Program-made: the position numbers and the translations under genes
The notes under the pieces: model-generated
Seen by the model: only the letters and a program-made list of their open reading frames with translations
The model's database searches: none
What the model was told of the DNA's origin: nothing
Shown here: one piece after another, positions 1 through 5,747 of the stretch
Numbering within the stretch: position 1 is the stretch's first letter
Layout of the letters: every line of letters begins with the position of its first letter
From: Chloroflexota bacterium
GTDB lineage: Bacteria; Chloroflexota; Anaerolineae; Promineifilales; Promineifilaceae
Assembly (NCBI GenBank): GCA_024278255.1
Contig: JAJRTP010000240.1
Location: 1-8,078, forward strand
DNA: 8,078 bases
Direction: 5' to 3'

Positions 1-208
1 GGCTGCCCGGATGCTCGTAAACTTCAATCACACCTTCAGTGGCTTCACGGCCAGATCGTTTGGCTGCCCGTGCCGCCCCTTTTTCCCGCAAAATATCAAC
101 AGCCTTGTCAAAGTTACCTTCAACCGCTTCCAAAGCTTTCTTGGCTTCCAATACGCCGGCGCCGGTCGCTTCGCGCAGCTCTTTTACCATTTGTGTCGTT
201 ACTTTCAT
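1..208 (-). CDS. tsf: Elongation factor Ts, N-terminal part (runs off left edge)
   Basis: EF-Ts is the guanine nucleotide exchange factor that regenerates EF-Tu-GTP during translation in the cytoplasm. The 69 visible codons begin MKVTTQMVKELREATGAG and match the family's N-terminal UBA-like domain. The hallmark LREATGAGVLEAKKAL (about residues 11-26) is followed by GNFDKAVDILREKGAARAAKRSGREATEG, which leads into the dimerisation/EF-Tu-binding core; that core lies outside the window. The ATG at 208-206 is preceded by AGGAG (225-221) at a long 12-nt spacing. It starts only 25 bp after the rpsB stop, so it is co-transcribed with rpsB, the usual bacterial order. Identity is near certain; only the truncation at the window edge limits the call. 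Confidence 0.96.
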   Translation of the reverse strand, partial: MKVTTQMVKELREATGAGVLEAKKALEAVEGNFDKAVDILREKGAARAAKRSGREATEGVIEVYEHPGS

Positions 209-233
209 CTGTTCAGCTTTCTCCTAAACGGAA

Positions 234-1484
234 TTATTCTTCCGCAATTTCCTCGATTTCTGCAACGGTTTCTTCTATTTCCTCGATTTCAGCTACCGCT
301 TCAGCCGCATCTTCTTCCGCTGCCTCAATAACAGCTTCAGCCACTTCAGCTACGGCTAAATCCTCAGCCACAATTTCTTCTGCAGCTTCTTTGACAGCTT
401 CCGCTTCTTCGGCCACTACCAGCGCTTCGGCCGCTTCTTCCAGAGCTTCATCAGCCAGAGCTTCATCGTCGGTTTCCGCAGCTATCGCCAAATCCTCAGC
501 CATGACCTCTTCTGCTGCTTCCTGCACGGCTTCGGCTTCCACAGCCACTGCCAGCGCCTCAGCCGCCTCTTCCAAGGCTTCTTCTTCCACGGCTTCTGCG
601 GCTTCAGTAATGGCCGCATCTTCTACAATTTCTTCAACCTTTTCCGCTTCAGCCGCAGCCGCAGCCTCTTCAATTTTAGCCAGCGTGGACGCGCCCAACA
701 GTTCTTCATCAGCCACATCTTCTCCCAACCCGTCAAAACTGCCGCCATAGGAAAATGAATCCATGTCAATGACCGCTTCTTCTTCTACGAGGGATTCTTT
801 CCGCACAGCCATCCCTTCCAAAGCGGCATCCGCCATTTTACCGGTAATCAGCTTGATGGCCCGGATAGCATCGTCATTGGAAGGAATCAAATATTCAATT
901 TTGTCAGGATTGCAGTTGGTATCCACCATGGCGATGATGGGAATATCGAGGATATTGGCTTCATGTACGGCCGTTTCCTCATGATTCACATCTACCACAA
1001 ACAACACCTCCGGCAATCCCTGCATCTCGCGGATACCGCCTAAACGACGATTCAGGTTATTGATTTCCCGCTCTACCCGCAGCTTTTCCCGCTTTTTCAA
1101 AGCGCCAAACTCGCCGGCATCCCGGCGTCGTTCCAAATTTTTCAAATAAACAATCCGTTGACTGATTGTTTTCCAGTTCGTCAACGTGCCACCCAGCCAG
1201 CGTTCGCTGACATACGGCTGCCCGGCGCGCGTCGCTTCAGTGGCAATCGTATCCTGCGCCTGCCGTTTAGTGCCGACAAACAAAACAGACCCGCCCTCAG
1301 CAACGACGTCCCGAACTACATTATAAGCATCTTCAATCATGCCGATGGTTTGCTGTAAATCAATGATGTGAATGCCGTTCCGCTCCGTAAAGATGTAGGG
1401 TCTCATCTTCGGATTCCAACGACGGGTACGGTGCCCAAAATGCACACCGGTTTCCAACAATGCTTTCATAGAAACAATGGCCAT
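234..1484 (-). CDS. rpsB: 30S ribosomal protein S2 with a long acidic Ala/Glu-rich C-terminal tail
   Basis: S2 is a small-subunit protein needed for late 30S assembly and for S1 binding. Residues 1-228 are a complete S2: MKALLETGVHFGHRTRRWNPKM near the start, FVGTKRQAQ (69-77), RWLGGTLTNW (95-104), the coiled-coil insertion around 115-150, and IPIIAMVDTNCNP then IPSNDDAIRAI. The protein is 416 aa, against roughly 230-260 aa for most bacterial S2. The extra ~188 residues start with a linker (DSFSYGGSFDGLGED, then ELLGASTLAKIEE) and become an almost pure Ala/Glu/Val helix-former. That tail holds an imperfect tandem duplication of about 34 residues with a 44-residue period (302-335 and 346-379). 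The start ATG has AAGGAG (1500-1495) with 10-nt spacing. The gene ends 25 bp before tsf. The core is certain; the tail is in frame and uninterrupted but its role is unknown. Confidence 0.97.
   Translation of the reverse strand: MAIVSMKALLETGVHFGHRTRRWNPKMRPYIFTERNGIHIIDLQQTIGMIEDAYNVVRDVVAEGGSVLFVGTKRQAQDTIATEATRAGQPYVSERWLGGTLTNWKTISQRIVYLKNLERRRDAGEFGALKKREKLRVEREINNLNRRLGGIREMQGLPEVLFVVDVNHEETAVHEANILDIPIIAMVDTNCNPDKIEYLIPSNDDAIRAIKLITGKMADAALEGMAVRKESLVEEEAVIDMDSFSYGGSFDGLGEDVADEELLGASTLAKIEEAAAAAEAEKVEEIVEDAAITEAAEAVEEEALEEAAEALAVAVEAEAVQEAAEEVMAEDLAIAAETDDEALADEALEEAAEALVVAEEAEAVKEAAEEIVAEDLAVAEVAEAVIEAAEEDAAEAVAEIEEIEETVAEIEEIAEE
348..581 (-). repeat. Tandem duplication inside the rpsB tail (two ~102-bp copies, 132-bp period)
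   Basis: Copy 1 spans 480-581 (EALEEAAEALAVAVEAEAV, then QEAAEEVMAEDLAIA) and copy 2 spans 348-449 (EALEEAAEALVVAEEAEAV, then KEAAEEIVAEDLAVA). The two protein copies are the same length and differ at only a few positions, mostly conservative. The DNA copies are also alike but carry many third-position differences, so the duplication is not very recent. The 30 bp between them encode ETDDEALADE. Reading it as a slippage or unequal-exchange duplication of a helical acidic segment is inference. Confidence 0.8.
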
Positions 1485-1700
1485 AAGGTATATTCTCCTT
1501 TAGTTTTAGTGGAACACGAATTAAAAATTTTCCTGTTCCCGTCCACGCCCTTCACTCTGCACAAGGCTCACATGGCCTGCGCCCACGACCAATTAACCGG
1601 GGATGGTTACGGCCGTACACGCTGCAAGCACGCTTATAACAGTCCAGACGTGTGTTTGATTGGTAATAACAAAATGGGGCCTGCCGAAACAAGCCAGAGG
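1485..1700 (-). promoter_or_regulatory. rpsB leader (about 200 nt 5' UTR), possible S2 autoregulatory region
   Basis: This gene-free stretch lies between the rpsB -10 box and the start codon and is long for a simple leader. Two short inverted repeats are visible. GGAACA (1511-1516) with TGTTCC (1534-1539) sits just before the Shine-Dalgarno sequence. TAACC (1594-1598) with GGTTA (1605-1609) forms a 5-bp stem with a 6-nt loop. rpsB leaders are autoregulated by S2 in several bacteria, so a translational operator is plausible. I cannot match this leader to a known consensus structure from the sequence alone. Confidence 0.35.
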
Positions 1701-1728
1701 ATTATAGCGAAACTAACCTAAAGCGCAA
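1701..1728 (-). promoter_or_regulatory. Putative sigma-70-type promoter for rpsB-tsf
   Basis: On the minus strand a perfect TATAAT (1706-1701) follows TTGCGC (1728-1723) with a 16-bp spacer. The -35 matches TTGACA at only three positions, all in the TTG core. Transcription would begin near 1694 and read through the ~200-nt leader into rpsB. It lies just downstream of the mmsA stop, so the ribosomal operon need not depend on mmsA transcription. Confidence 0.5.
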
Positions 1729-1735
1729 ATGCGCT
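1722..1735 (-). terminator. Weak hairpin after mmsA, possible terminator
   Basis: AGCGCA and TGCGCT form a 6-bp GC-rich palindrome with a 2-nt centre, 10 bp downstream of the mmsA stop. There is no T-tract after it on the minus strand (TTAGGTTAG follows), so it is not a convincing rho-independent terminator. It also overlaps the proposed rpsB -35 box. Confidence 0.2.
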
Positions 1736-1744
1736 CAGAAACAG

Positions 1745-3214
1745 CTAAAACTGCCGCGACCACTCCTTCGGCCAGCGTTCAATCACCACCTTCGTCTGCG
1801 TGTAAAACTCCACCGCATGTTTACTCTGGCCGTGCAGCGTGCCAAAAAAGCTGTCCTTCCACCCGCTGAACGGGAAAAAAGCCATCGGCGCAGCCACACC
1901 AATGTTGATGCCGATATTACCCGCCTCAGCCTCATAGCGAAATTTGCGGGCCGCCGCGCCGCTGTTGGTAAAGAGGCAAGCCATATTGCCATACTGCCCG
2001 CTGTTCACAAAATGGATGGCATCGTCCACCGTTTGTACATGAATCAAACTCAACACCGGGCCAAAGATTTCCGTGCGGGCAATTTCTCCCGCCGGGTTGA
2101 CGTTTTGCAGGATGGTGGGGCGGACAAAACTGCCGCTTTCCAAACCGGGAATGGTGGCGTTACGGCCGTCTACCAACACCGTCGCCCCTTCATCCTCCCC
2201 CTTCTGAATCAAGTGCTCAATCCGCTGACGGCTGGCCTGGTTAATCACCGGCCCCATCTGCACCGCCTCTTCCAGACCATTACCCACCACCCGATTGACA
2301 GCCGCATCGGCAATAAATTCCGTAAACGTATTTTGCGCTTCGCCTACCGTGATGGCAATGGAGGCTGCCAGACAGCGCTGCCCGGCACAGCCAAACGCAG
2401 AATCGGCCACGATGCGCGTCGTCATTTCCATATCTGCGTCCGGCAGGATGATGATGGGGTTTTTAGCGCCACCCTGAGCCTGCACCCGCTTGCCATTGGC
2501 CGCCCCCCGCGCGTAGATGTATTGGGCAACCGGTGTAGACCCCACAAAACTAACCGCCTTAATCACCGGATGATCCAAAATGGCATCCACCGTCTCCTTC
2601 GCCCCATTCACCAGATTCACCACGCCCGGCGGTAAATCCAGTTCATCCAGCAGCCCGAACACCTTCTCCATCGTCAGCGGCACCTTCTCCGACGGCTTGA
2701 TGATAACCGTATTCCCGGTAGCCACAGCATACGGCATAAACCAAAAAGGAATCATCCCCGGGAAATTAAACGGCGAAATAATCGCCGTGACGCCCAACGG
2801 CTGGCGGATCATCATCTCGTCAATGCCGCGGGCAATATCTTCCAGAATATCCCCCTGCATCAACAGAGGAATACCGCAGGCCACTTCCACGTTTTCAATC
2901 GCCCGCCGCATTTCCCCCCGCGATTCGCCAATCGTTTTGCCGCATTCCAGGGTAATGGTGCGGGAAATATCTTCAAAATGTTCTTCCAGCAACTCCTTCA
3001 GCTTAAATAAATACTGGATGCGGTCTGGCGCCGGGACGCGCCGCCAGGAGACAAAGGCTTCTGCCGCAGCCTGTACCGCTTCATTCACCTCGGCCGCCGG
3101 AGAAAGGGGCACCCGCCCCAACGTCTCCGCCGTTGCCGGATTGATCACATCCAAATAATCGGCCGTGCCGGATGGCCGCCAGGAACCGTTCACATAATTT
3201 TGTAATGTTTTCAT
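1745..3214 (-). CDS. mmsA: CoA-acylating methylmalonate-semialdehyde dehydrogenase
   Basis: This enzyme oxidatively decarboxylates methylmalonate (or malonate) semialdehyde to propionyl-CoA (or acetyl-CoA) with NAD+ and CoA, in valine and myo-inositol degradation (MmsA/IolA family, cytoplasmic). The protein has 489 aa, typical for the family. Visible motifs are FNFPGMIPFWFMPYA (149-163, including the oxyanion Asn150), NTVIIKPSEKVPLT (168-181), FVGSTPVAQYIY (223-234), GGAKN (248-252), the nucleophile Cys281 in FGCAGQRCLA (274-283), EIFGPV (382-387), and a C-terminus FYTQTKVVIERWPKEWSRQF. Ordinary hydrolytic ALDHs have a general-base Glu in the ELGGK motif. Here the equivalent stretch is VQAQGGAKN with no Glu, as in CoA-acylating members. 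The start ATG is preceded by AAGGTG (3227-3222) with 7-nt spacing. The stop is TAG. The gene stands alone between a LacI-type regulator and rpsB, and a MITE-like element lies 20 bp upstream. The physiological substrate (valine or inositol route) is not shown by neighbours. Confidence 0.93.
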   Translation of the reverse strand: MKTLQNYVNGSWRPSGTADYLDVINPATAETLGRVPLSPAAEVNEAVQAAAEAFVSWRRVPAPDRIQYLFKLKELLEEHFEDISRTITLECGKTIGESRGEMRRAIENVEVACGIPLLMQGDILEDIARGIDEMMIRQPLGVTAIISPFNFPGMIPFWFMPYAVATGNTVIIKPSEKVPLTMEKVFGLLDELDLPPGVVNLVNGAKETVDAILDHPVIKAVSFVGSTPVAQYIYARGAANGKRVQAQGGAKNPIIILPDADMEMTTRIVADSAFGCAGQRCLAASIAITVGEAQNTFTEFIADAAVNRVVGNGLEEAVQMGPVINQASRQRIEHLIQKGEDEGATVLVDGRNATIPGLESGSFVRPTILQNVNPAGEIARTEIFGPVLSLIHVQTVDDAIHFVNSGQYGNMACLFTNSGAAARKFRYEAEAGNIGINIGVAAPMAFFPFSGWKDSFFGTLHGQSKHAVEFYTQTKVVIERWPKEWSRQF

Positions 3215-3234
3215 CTGTTTTCACCTTAATTTTG

Positions 3235-3329
3235 GGGATGGTTCAGTAACCCGGAAAATTAGCTTGACACTTTGTAGGGCGATTTACAAAATCGTCCTAC
3301 AAGTTGTTAAGGGAAATTTGAACCATCCC
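3235..3329. mobile_element. 95-bp MITE-like element with 11-bp TIRs and 8-bp target duplication
   Basis: The element is bounded by perfect 11-bp inverted repeats, GGGATGGTTCA (3235-3245) and TGAACCATCCC (3319-3329). It is flanked immediately by an exact 8-bp direct repeat TAATTTTG (3227-3234 and 3330-3337). It is far too short for a transposase and has no ORF. The interior carries a strong hairpin. TIRs abutting an exact duplication are the signature of a non-autonomous transposed element. An 8-bp duplication in an AT-rich target occurs in several IS families (for example ISL3), but the parent family cannot be assigned here. It lies in the upstream region of mmsA, between its Shine-Dalgarno sequence and any promoter. 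Confidence 0.82.
3272..3302. repeat. Internal 14-bp hairpin of the MITE-like element
   Basis: TTGTAGGGCGATTT (3272-3285) pairs with AAATCGTCCTACAA (3289-3302) around a 3-nt loop ACA. There are 13 Watson-Crick pairs and one G-T wobble (3279/3295). Such a stem would form in RNA from either strand. No T-run follows on either strand, so it is better read as part of the mobile element than as a terminator, although it could affect the mmsA mRNA leader. Confidence 0.85.
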
Positions 3330-3337
3330 TAATTTTG

Positions 3338-3435
3338 TATATAATCGTATCTGGTGCAGCACACTCTGCCAGTACGTCGCACGCCTGAAGTATATCGGTC
3401 TTTTAATCGGGATGCCGCCCCATCTTCCACATCAA
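3338..3435. other. Gap between the LacI-type gene and the MITE; probable site of the mmsA promoter
   Basis: This 98-bp gap has no ORF with coding character and no clear terminator after the regulator. The AT-rich block at 3338-3345 (minus strand ATTATATA) adjoining the target duplication could supply a -10 box for mmsA, but no convincing -35 sits at the right distance. An imperfect dyad around 3351-3372 (CTGG/CCAG and GCAG/CTGC arms) is off-centre by one base. I would not call it an operator. Confidence 0.3.
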
Positions 3436-4452
3436 TCACCCGGCTGGCGACGCCGTAGAGGCGCGCACAATCAATTCACCCCGCAACAGTTTGGTTGCCG
3501 GCTTCGATTCGTTTGCGCCGGCCCGCAGGAGACGCAGCGCCAGCAAAGCAGCCTCCCGGCCAATTTCTCTTTTCGGTTGGTGAAAAGTGGTGAGCGGCGG
3601 GGTCACATAGGCGCTGAAACTGATATTGCCAAAGCCCACGATGGAGCAATCCTGGGGCACGTGCAGTCCGTTTTTTTGCAATACCTGGAGCGCCCCGATA
3701 GCCATCATATCGTTGAAACAAACCAGGGCAGACGGCCGTTGCGCCAGACGCAAACATTGCTCCACAGCCAGCGCGCCCCCGACAGCCAACCCGTTGGGGC
3801 CAACAAAAACCAATTCTTCCCGGAAAGGCAGTCCGACCTCTATCAAGGCTCGCCGGTAGCCGCCCAGACGATCCTCATTTGCTTTACCGGCCATAGCATT
3901 TCCCAAATAGCCAATGACTGTGTGACCAGATGCCAGTAAGTGACGGGTCAGTTCGTAACTGCCGTATTCGTCATCATGGCACACAGAGGGAGTTGCTGTT
4001 TCTTTTGCCTGGTTATTCACCAAAACAGCGGGCACACCCAACTGCTGCAACTGCTGCATCTGGGCCAGGTCAATCTGGCTGGCACAGATAATTACGCCAT
4101 CTACCCGATGCTCGCACATATTGCGAATGATCTTCTTTTCCCGCTCCGGGTCGTGGTGCGAGGCCGCCAAAAACAGGCTGTACTCTTCAGCTTGCAGCAC
4201 CTCTTCAATACCATCTATCACTTCGCCCAATGAAGGGTCCTCAATGCGCTGCACAATGACGCCCAAAATACGGGAACTGCTGGATTTTAATCCTCTGGCT
4301 GCGCTGTTGGGCACATAGCCCAACTCGTCGGCAATTTGCTGGATGCGCACGGCCGTATCCCTGGAGATCGCCGAATGGCCCCGCAAGGCGCGGGAAACCG
4401 TGGTATGCGATACCTGAGCAATCTCGGCAATATCCTTTATCGTAACAGCCAT
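3436..4452 (-). CDS. LacI-family transcriptional regulator
   Basis: This is a 338-aa DNA-binding repressor or activator of the LacI/GalR family, normal length. The N-terminal helix-turn-helix is at about residues 4-23 (TIKDIAEIAQVSHTTVSRAL). The hinge helix is around 49-57 (NSAARGLKS), with the Leu that intercalates at the operator centre in this family. The periplasmic-binding-protein-like effector domain runs from 62 to about 330, with CFNDMMAIGAL (245-255) and a C-terminal GELIVRAST. The usual GFDD motif reads GFGN (273-276), a variant that may matter for ligand choice. I chose the ATG at 4452 because the HTH begins two residues later and AGGAAGAGG (4468-4460) lies 7 nt upstream. A longer in-frame start at 4509 would translate across the -10 box and operator. 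It has its own promoter with an overlapping palindrome, implying autoregulation. The effector is unknown; the adjacent mmsA is a possible target. Confidence 0.92.
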   Translation of the reverse strand: MAVTIKDIAEIAQVSHTTVSRALRGHSAISRDTAVRIQQIADELGYVPNSAARGLKSSSSRILGVIVQRIEDPSLGEVIDGIEEVLQAEEYSLFLAASHHDPEREKKIIRNMCEHRVDGVIICASQIDLAQMQQLQQLGVPAVLVNNQAKETATPSVCHDDEYGSYELTRHLLASGHTVIGYLGNAMAGKANEDRLGGYRRALIEVGLPFREELVFVGPNGLAVGGALAVEQCLRLAQRPSALVCFNDMMAIGALQVLQKNGLHVPQDCSIVGFGNISFSAYVTPPLTTFHQPKREIGREAALLALRLLRAGANESKPATKLLRGELIVRASTASPAG

Positions 4453-4489
4453 GCAAACGCCTCTTCCTGAACTCCTGTCCTGATACAGG

Positions 4490-4519
4490 ATTATACGTAG
4501 TTGATGCACACGTGTGCAA
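4490..4519 (-). promoter_or_regulatory. Putative promoter of the LacI-family gene
   Basis: The minus strand shows a perfect TATAAT (4495-4490). At 17-bp spacing the -35 is TGCACA (4518-4513), four matches to TTGACA; at 18 bp it is TTGCAC. Either candidate lies inside the palindrome at 4505-4518. The start codon at 4452 is about 30 nt beyond the predicted transcription start. Confidence 0.55.
4505..4518. promoter_or_regulatory. Perfect 14-bp palindrome, likely LacI-family operator
   Basis: TGCACACGTGTGCA is perfectly self-complementary with a central CG. LacI/GalR family operators are typically palindromes centred on CG, where the hinge helices bend the DNA. It overlaps the -35 region and spacer of the regulator's own promoter, the position expected for negative autoregulation. 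I find no second copy in the window, including upstream of mmsA. Confidence 0.65.
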
Positions 4520-4572
4520 ATCCCGGCCGCATTGGCCTCACTTATGCTGTTGTAGCTGACAATTTAACGAAG

Positions 4573-5577
4573 CTAGACAAAGATGCTTTGCATATGGGGG
4601 AGTAGTTCTTCGGCCGTTTCGACGGGTTTGGTTACATCCAGAAGCAGATATTTACACGCTTCACGGGGGATGGCATGTTTAGCGCTGGCAATGCGCAGTT
4701 GCTGCCGGTTGACCAATTTGAACCCATTTTGGCGGCAATCAATATGGCCTGTGACCAGGACTTTCTGCTGATGATAGCCCAGGGAAAGGGCCTTAAGCAG
4801 ATTGTTTACCAGGAGCGTGTAATTATAGTCGCCATATTCTTTTTCGTTGCGCGTGAACAAGGCCGGCCACAGCACCTCCATTTGAGGGTCAGAACTAACA
4901 GCCAGACTGCCAACCAGAAAATCGTCGTAGCGGGGATCATCCAGGCCGGTAACGGCAAACCATTCGCGAGCCATCTGGTTGTAAGTGAGGCCGTATTGCT
5001 GGCGCATTTCCCGCATGAGATACGGCCGTGCCTCCGGGGTAATTTGTTTGCGGGCACGCTGCAGAACAGCTTGATGAGAGAAGTTAAACAACAGCTCCAC
5101 CGCACTCGGCTGGCTAATGGCCGAACTGGCCCCGGCATGAGTAATGGTCACCCCGCCCGGTGTACGCACGTAGAAAGGCAGACTGTCAAACAAAGCCGTA
5201 ATCTGAGGCCGGTATTCACCCATCGCCCGCTCAAACTGGGGCGTAAACAAATCCTCACCTTTACTCAGCGTAATGCCATAGATGTGGGGGATTTCATGAT
5301 TGCCCAGCAGGTAAATGAGCTGTTCGCCCAATTCTTCCTGGAGCCGCAGGACATCCAGTATCATTTCCACAGATTTGTCCAGCACGGCCGGGCCGGCGTA
5401 ATGGATCAGGTCGCCATCGAGGATCAGGGTGTCGGCACGGCCGTATTTATGCAGCTCCAGAAAACGGTCCCGATACCGCCGGTAAGCATCCCAATCCCCA
5501 TGCAAATCGGTGACGATCATTGCCGTCCCGCTCTCTAAATCAATGACGCGCTGCCATTTCGACCTGTTTGCTGCCAT
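4573..5577 (-). CDS. PPP-type (calcineurin-like) metallophosphatase
   Basis: This is a probable cytosolic two-metal phosphoesterase related to serine/threonine protein phosphatases. Counting from the ATG (334 aa), the metal and active-site motifs appear in the family order: TDLHGDW (23-29, Asp24 and His26), LDGDLIHY (53-60), LLGNHE (90-95), THAGAS (146-151) and TGHID (276-280). The PPP consensus GDxxDRG is degenerate (GDLIHYAG), so this is a diverged bacterial member and the substrate cannot be named. No signal peptide or membrane span is visible. I chose the ATG at 5577, which has GGAG 12 nt upstream. An in-frame TTG at 5601 with GAGG 5 nt upstream would add eight residues (MVAENSSL) and is a real alternative. 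The stop is TAG, followed three codons later by TAA. It stands alone, divergent from the membrane protein gene, with 120 bp before the LacI-type gene. Confidence 0.85.
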   Translation of the reverse strand: MAANRSKWQRVIDLESGTAMIVTDLHGDWDAYRRYRDRFLELHKYGRADTLILDGDLIHYAGPAVLDKSVEMILDVLRLQEELGEQLIYLLGNHEIPHIYGITLSKGEDLFTPQFERAMGEYRPQITALFDSLPFYVRTPGGVTITHAGASSAISQPSAVELLFNFSHQAVLQRARKQITPEARPYLMREMRQQYGLTYNQMAREWFAVTGLDDPRYDDFLVGSLAVSSDPQMEVLWPALFTRNEKEYGDYNYTLLVNNLLKALSLGYHQQKVLVTGHIDCRQNGFKLVNRQQLRIASAKHAIPREACKYLLLDVTKPVETAEELLPHMQSIFV

Positions 5578-5624
5578 TAAACTGCTATTCTCCGCTACCA
5601 ATGATGCCTCATTTTATCATAAAG

Positions 5625-5691
5625 GTGGCAGAGTGGCAGAGTGGCAAAGTTGCCGGGTTGCAAACGACTTGCCGCCTCGCCACCTTGCCAC
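5625..5691. repeat. Facing arrays of a GTGGCARR octamer repeat
   Basis: On the plus strand three clean tandem octamers (GTGGCAGA at 5625 and 5633, GTGGCAAA at 5641) are followed by two decayed units (GTTGCCGG, GTTGCAAA) to 5664. From 5668 to 5691 the same unit runs in the opposite orientation: CTTGCCGC, CTCGCCAC, CTTGCCAC, which reads GTGGCAAG, GTGGCGAG, GCGGCAAG on the minus strand. The two arrays could fold into an imperfect hairpin. They lie between divergent genes, so they are not a terminator for either. They resemble a short interspersed tandem repeat. Confidence 0.7.
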
Positions 5692-5714
5692 TTTACGGCT
5701 TACCACGCTATGAT
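5685..5714 (+). promoter_or_regulatory. Putative promoter of the membrane glycosyltransferase-like gene
   Basis: TTGCCA (5685-5690) and TATGAT (5709-5714), each matching the sigma-70 consensus at five of six positions, are 18 bp apart and point toward the start at 5748. The -35 lies within the inverted octamer array, so repeat expansion there could change expression. Confidence 0.45.
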
Positions 5715-5747
5715 TAACGCCTGAATATTTAACGGATGGCTAAGTAA

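Noticed and set aside
70..750. A 226-codon plus-strand frame rich in Ser/Ala opposite the rpsB tail
   Set aside because: It is the antisense shadow of the Ala/Glu-rich repeat: GCN and GAR codons read backwards give Ser/Ala with no stops. It has no ribosome binding site and overlaps a certain gene.
1600..1608. GGGATGGTT in the rpsB leader as a second MITE end
   Set aside because: Only 9 of 11 TIR bases match, there is no partner inverted repeat at a suitable distance, and there is no target duplication. It is explained by a local TAACC/GGTTA dyad.
1817..2635. A 272-codon plus-strand frame inside mmsA
   Set aside because: It lies antisense to a full-length conserved dehydrogenase, its composition is not protein-like (many His/Arg/Gln), and no family resemblance is seen.
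3317..3345. Plus-strand promoter TTGAAC-16 bp-TATAAT created at the right edge of the MITE, and TTGACA at 3264
   Set aside because: The boxes fit fairly well, but they would drive transcription antisense into the 3' end of the regulator with no gene to serve. AT-rich target sequence easily gives TATAAT by chance.
4453..4509. Extended N-terminus for the LacI-type regulator starting at 4509
   Set aside because: The extra 19 residues are not part of the family, they would overlap the -10 box and operator, and a good Shine-Dalgarno sequence fits the start at 4452.
5625..5691. CRISPR array or intrinsic terminator
   Set aside because: Units are 8 bp with no spacers, no T-run follows on either strand, and the site lies upstream of both flanking genes.
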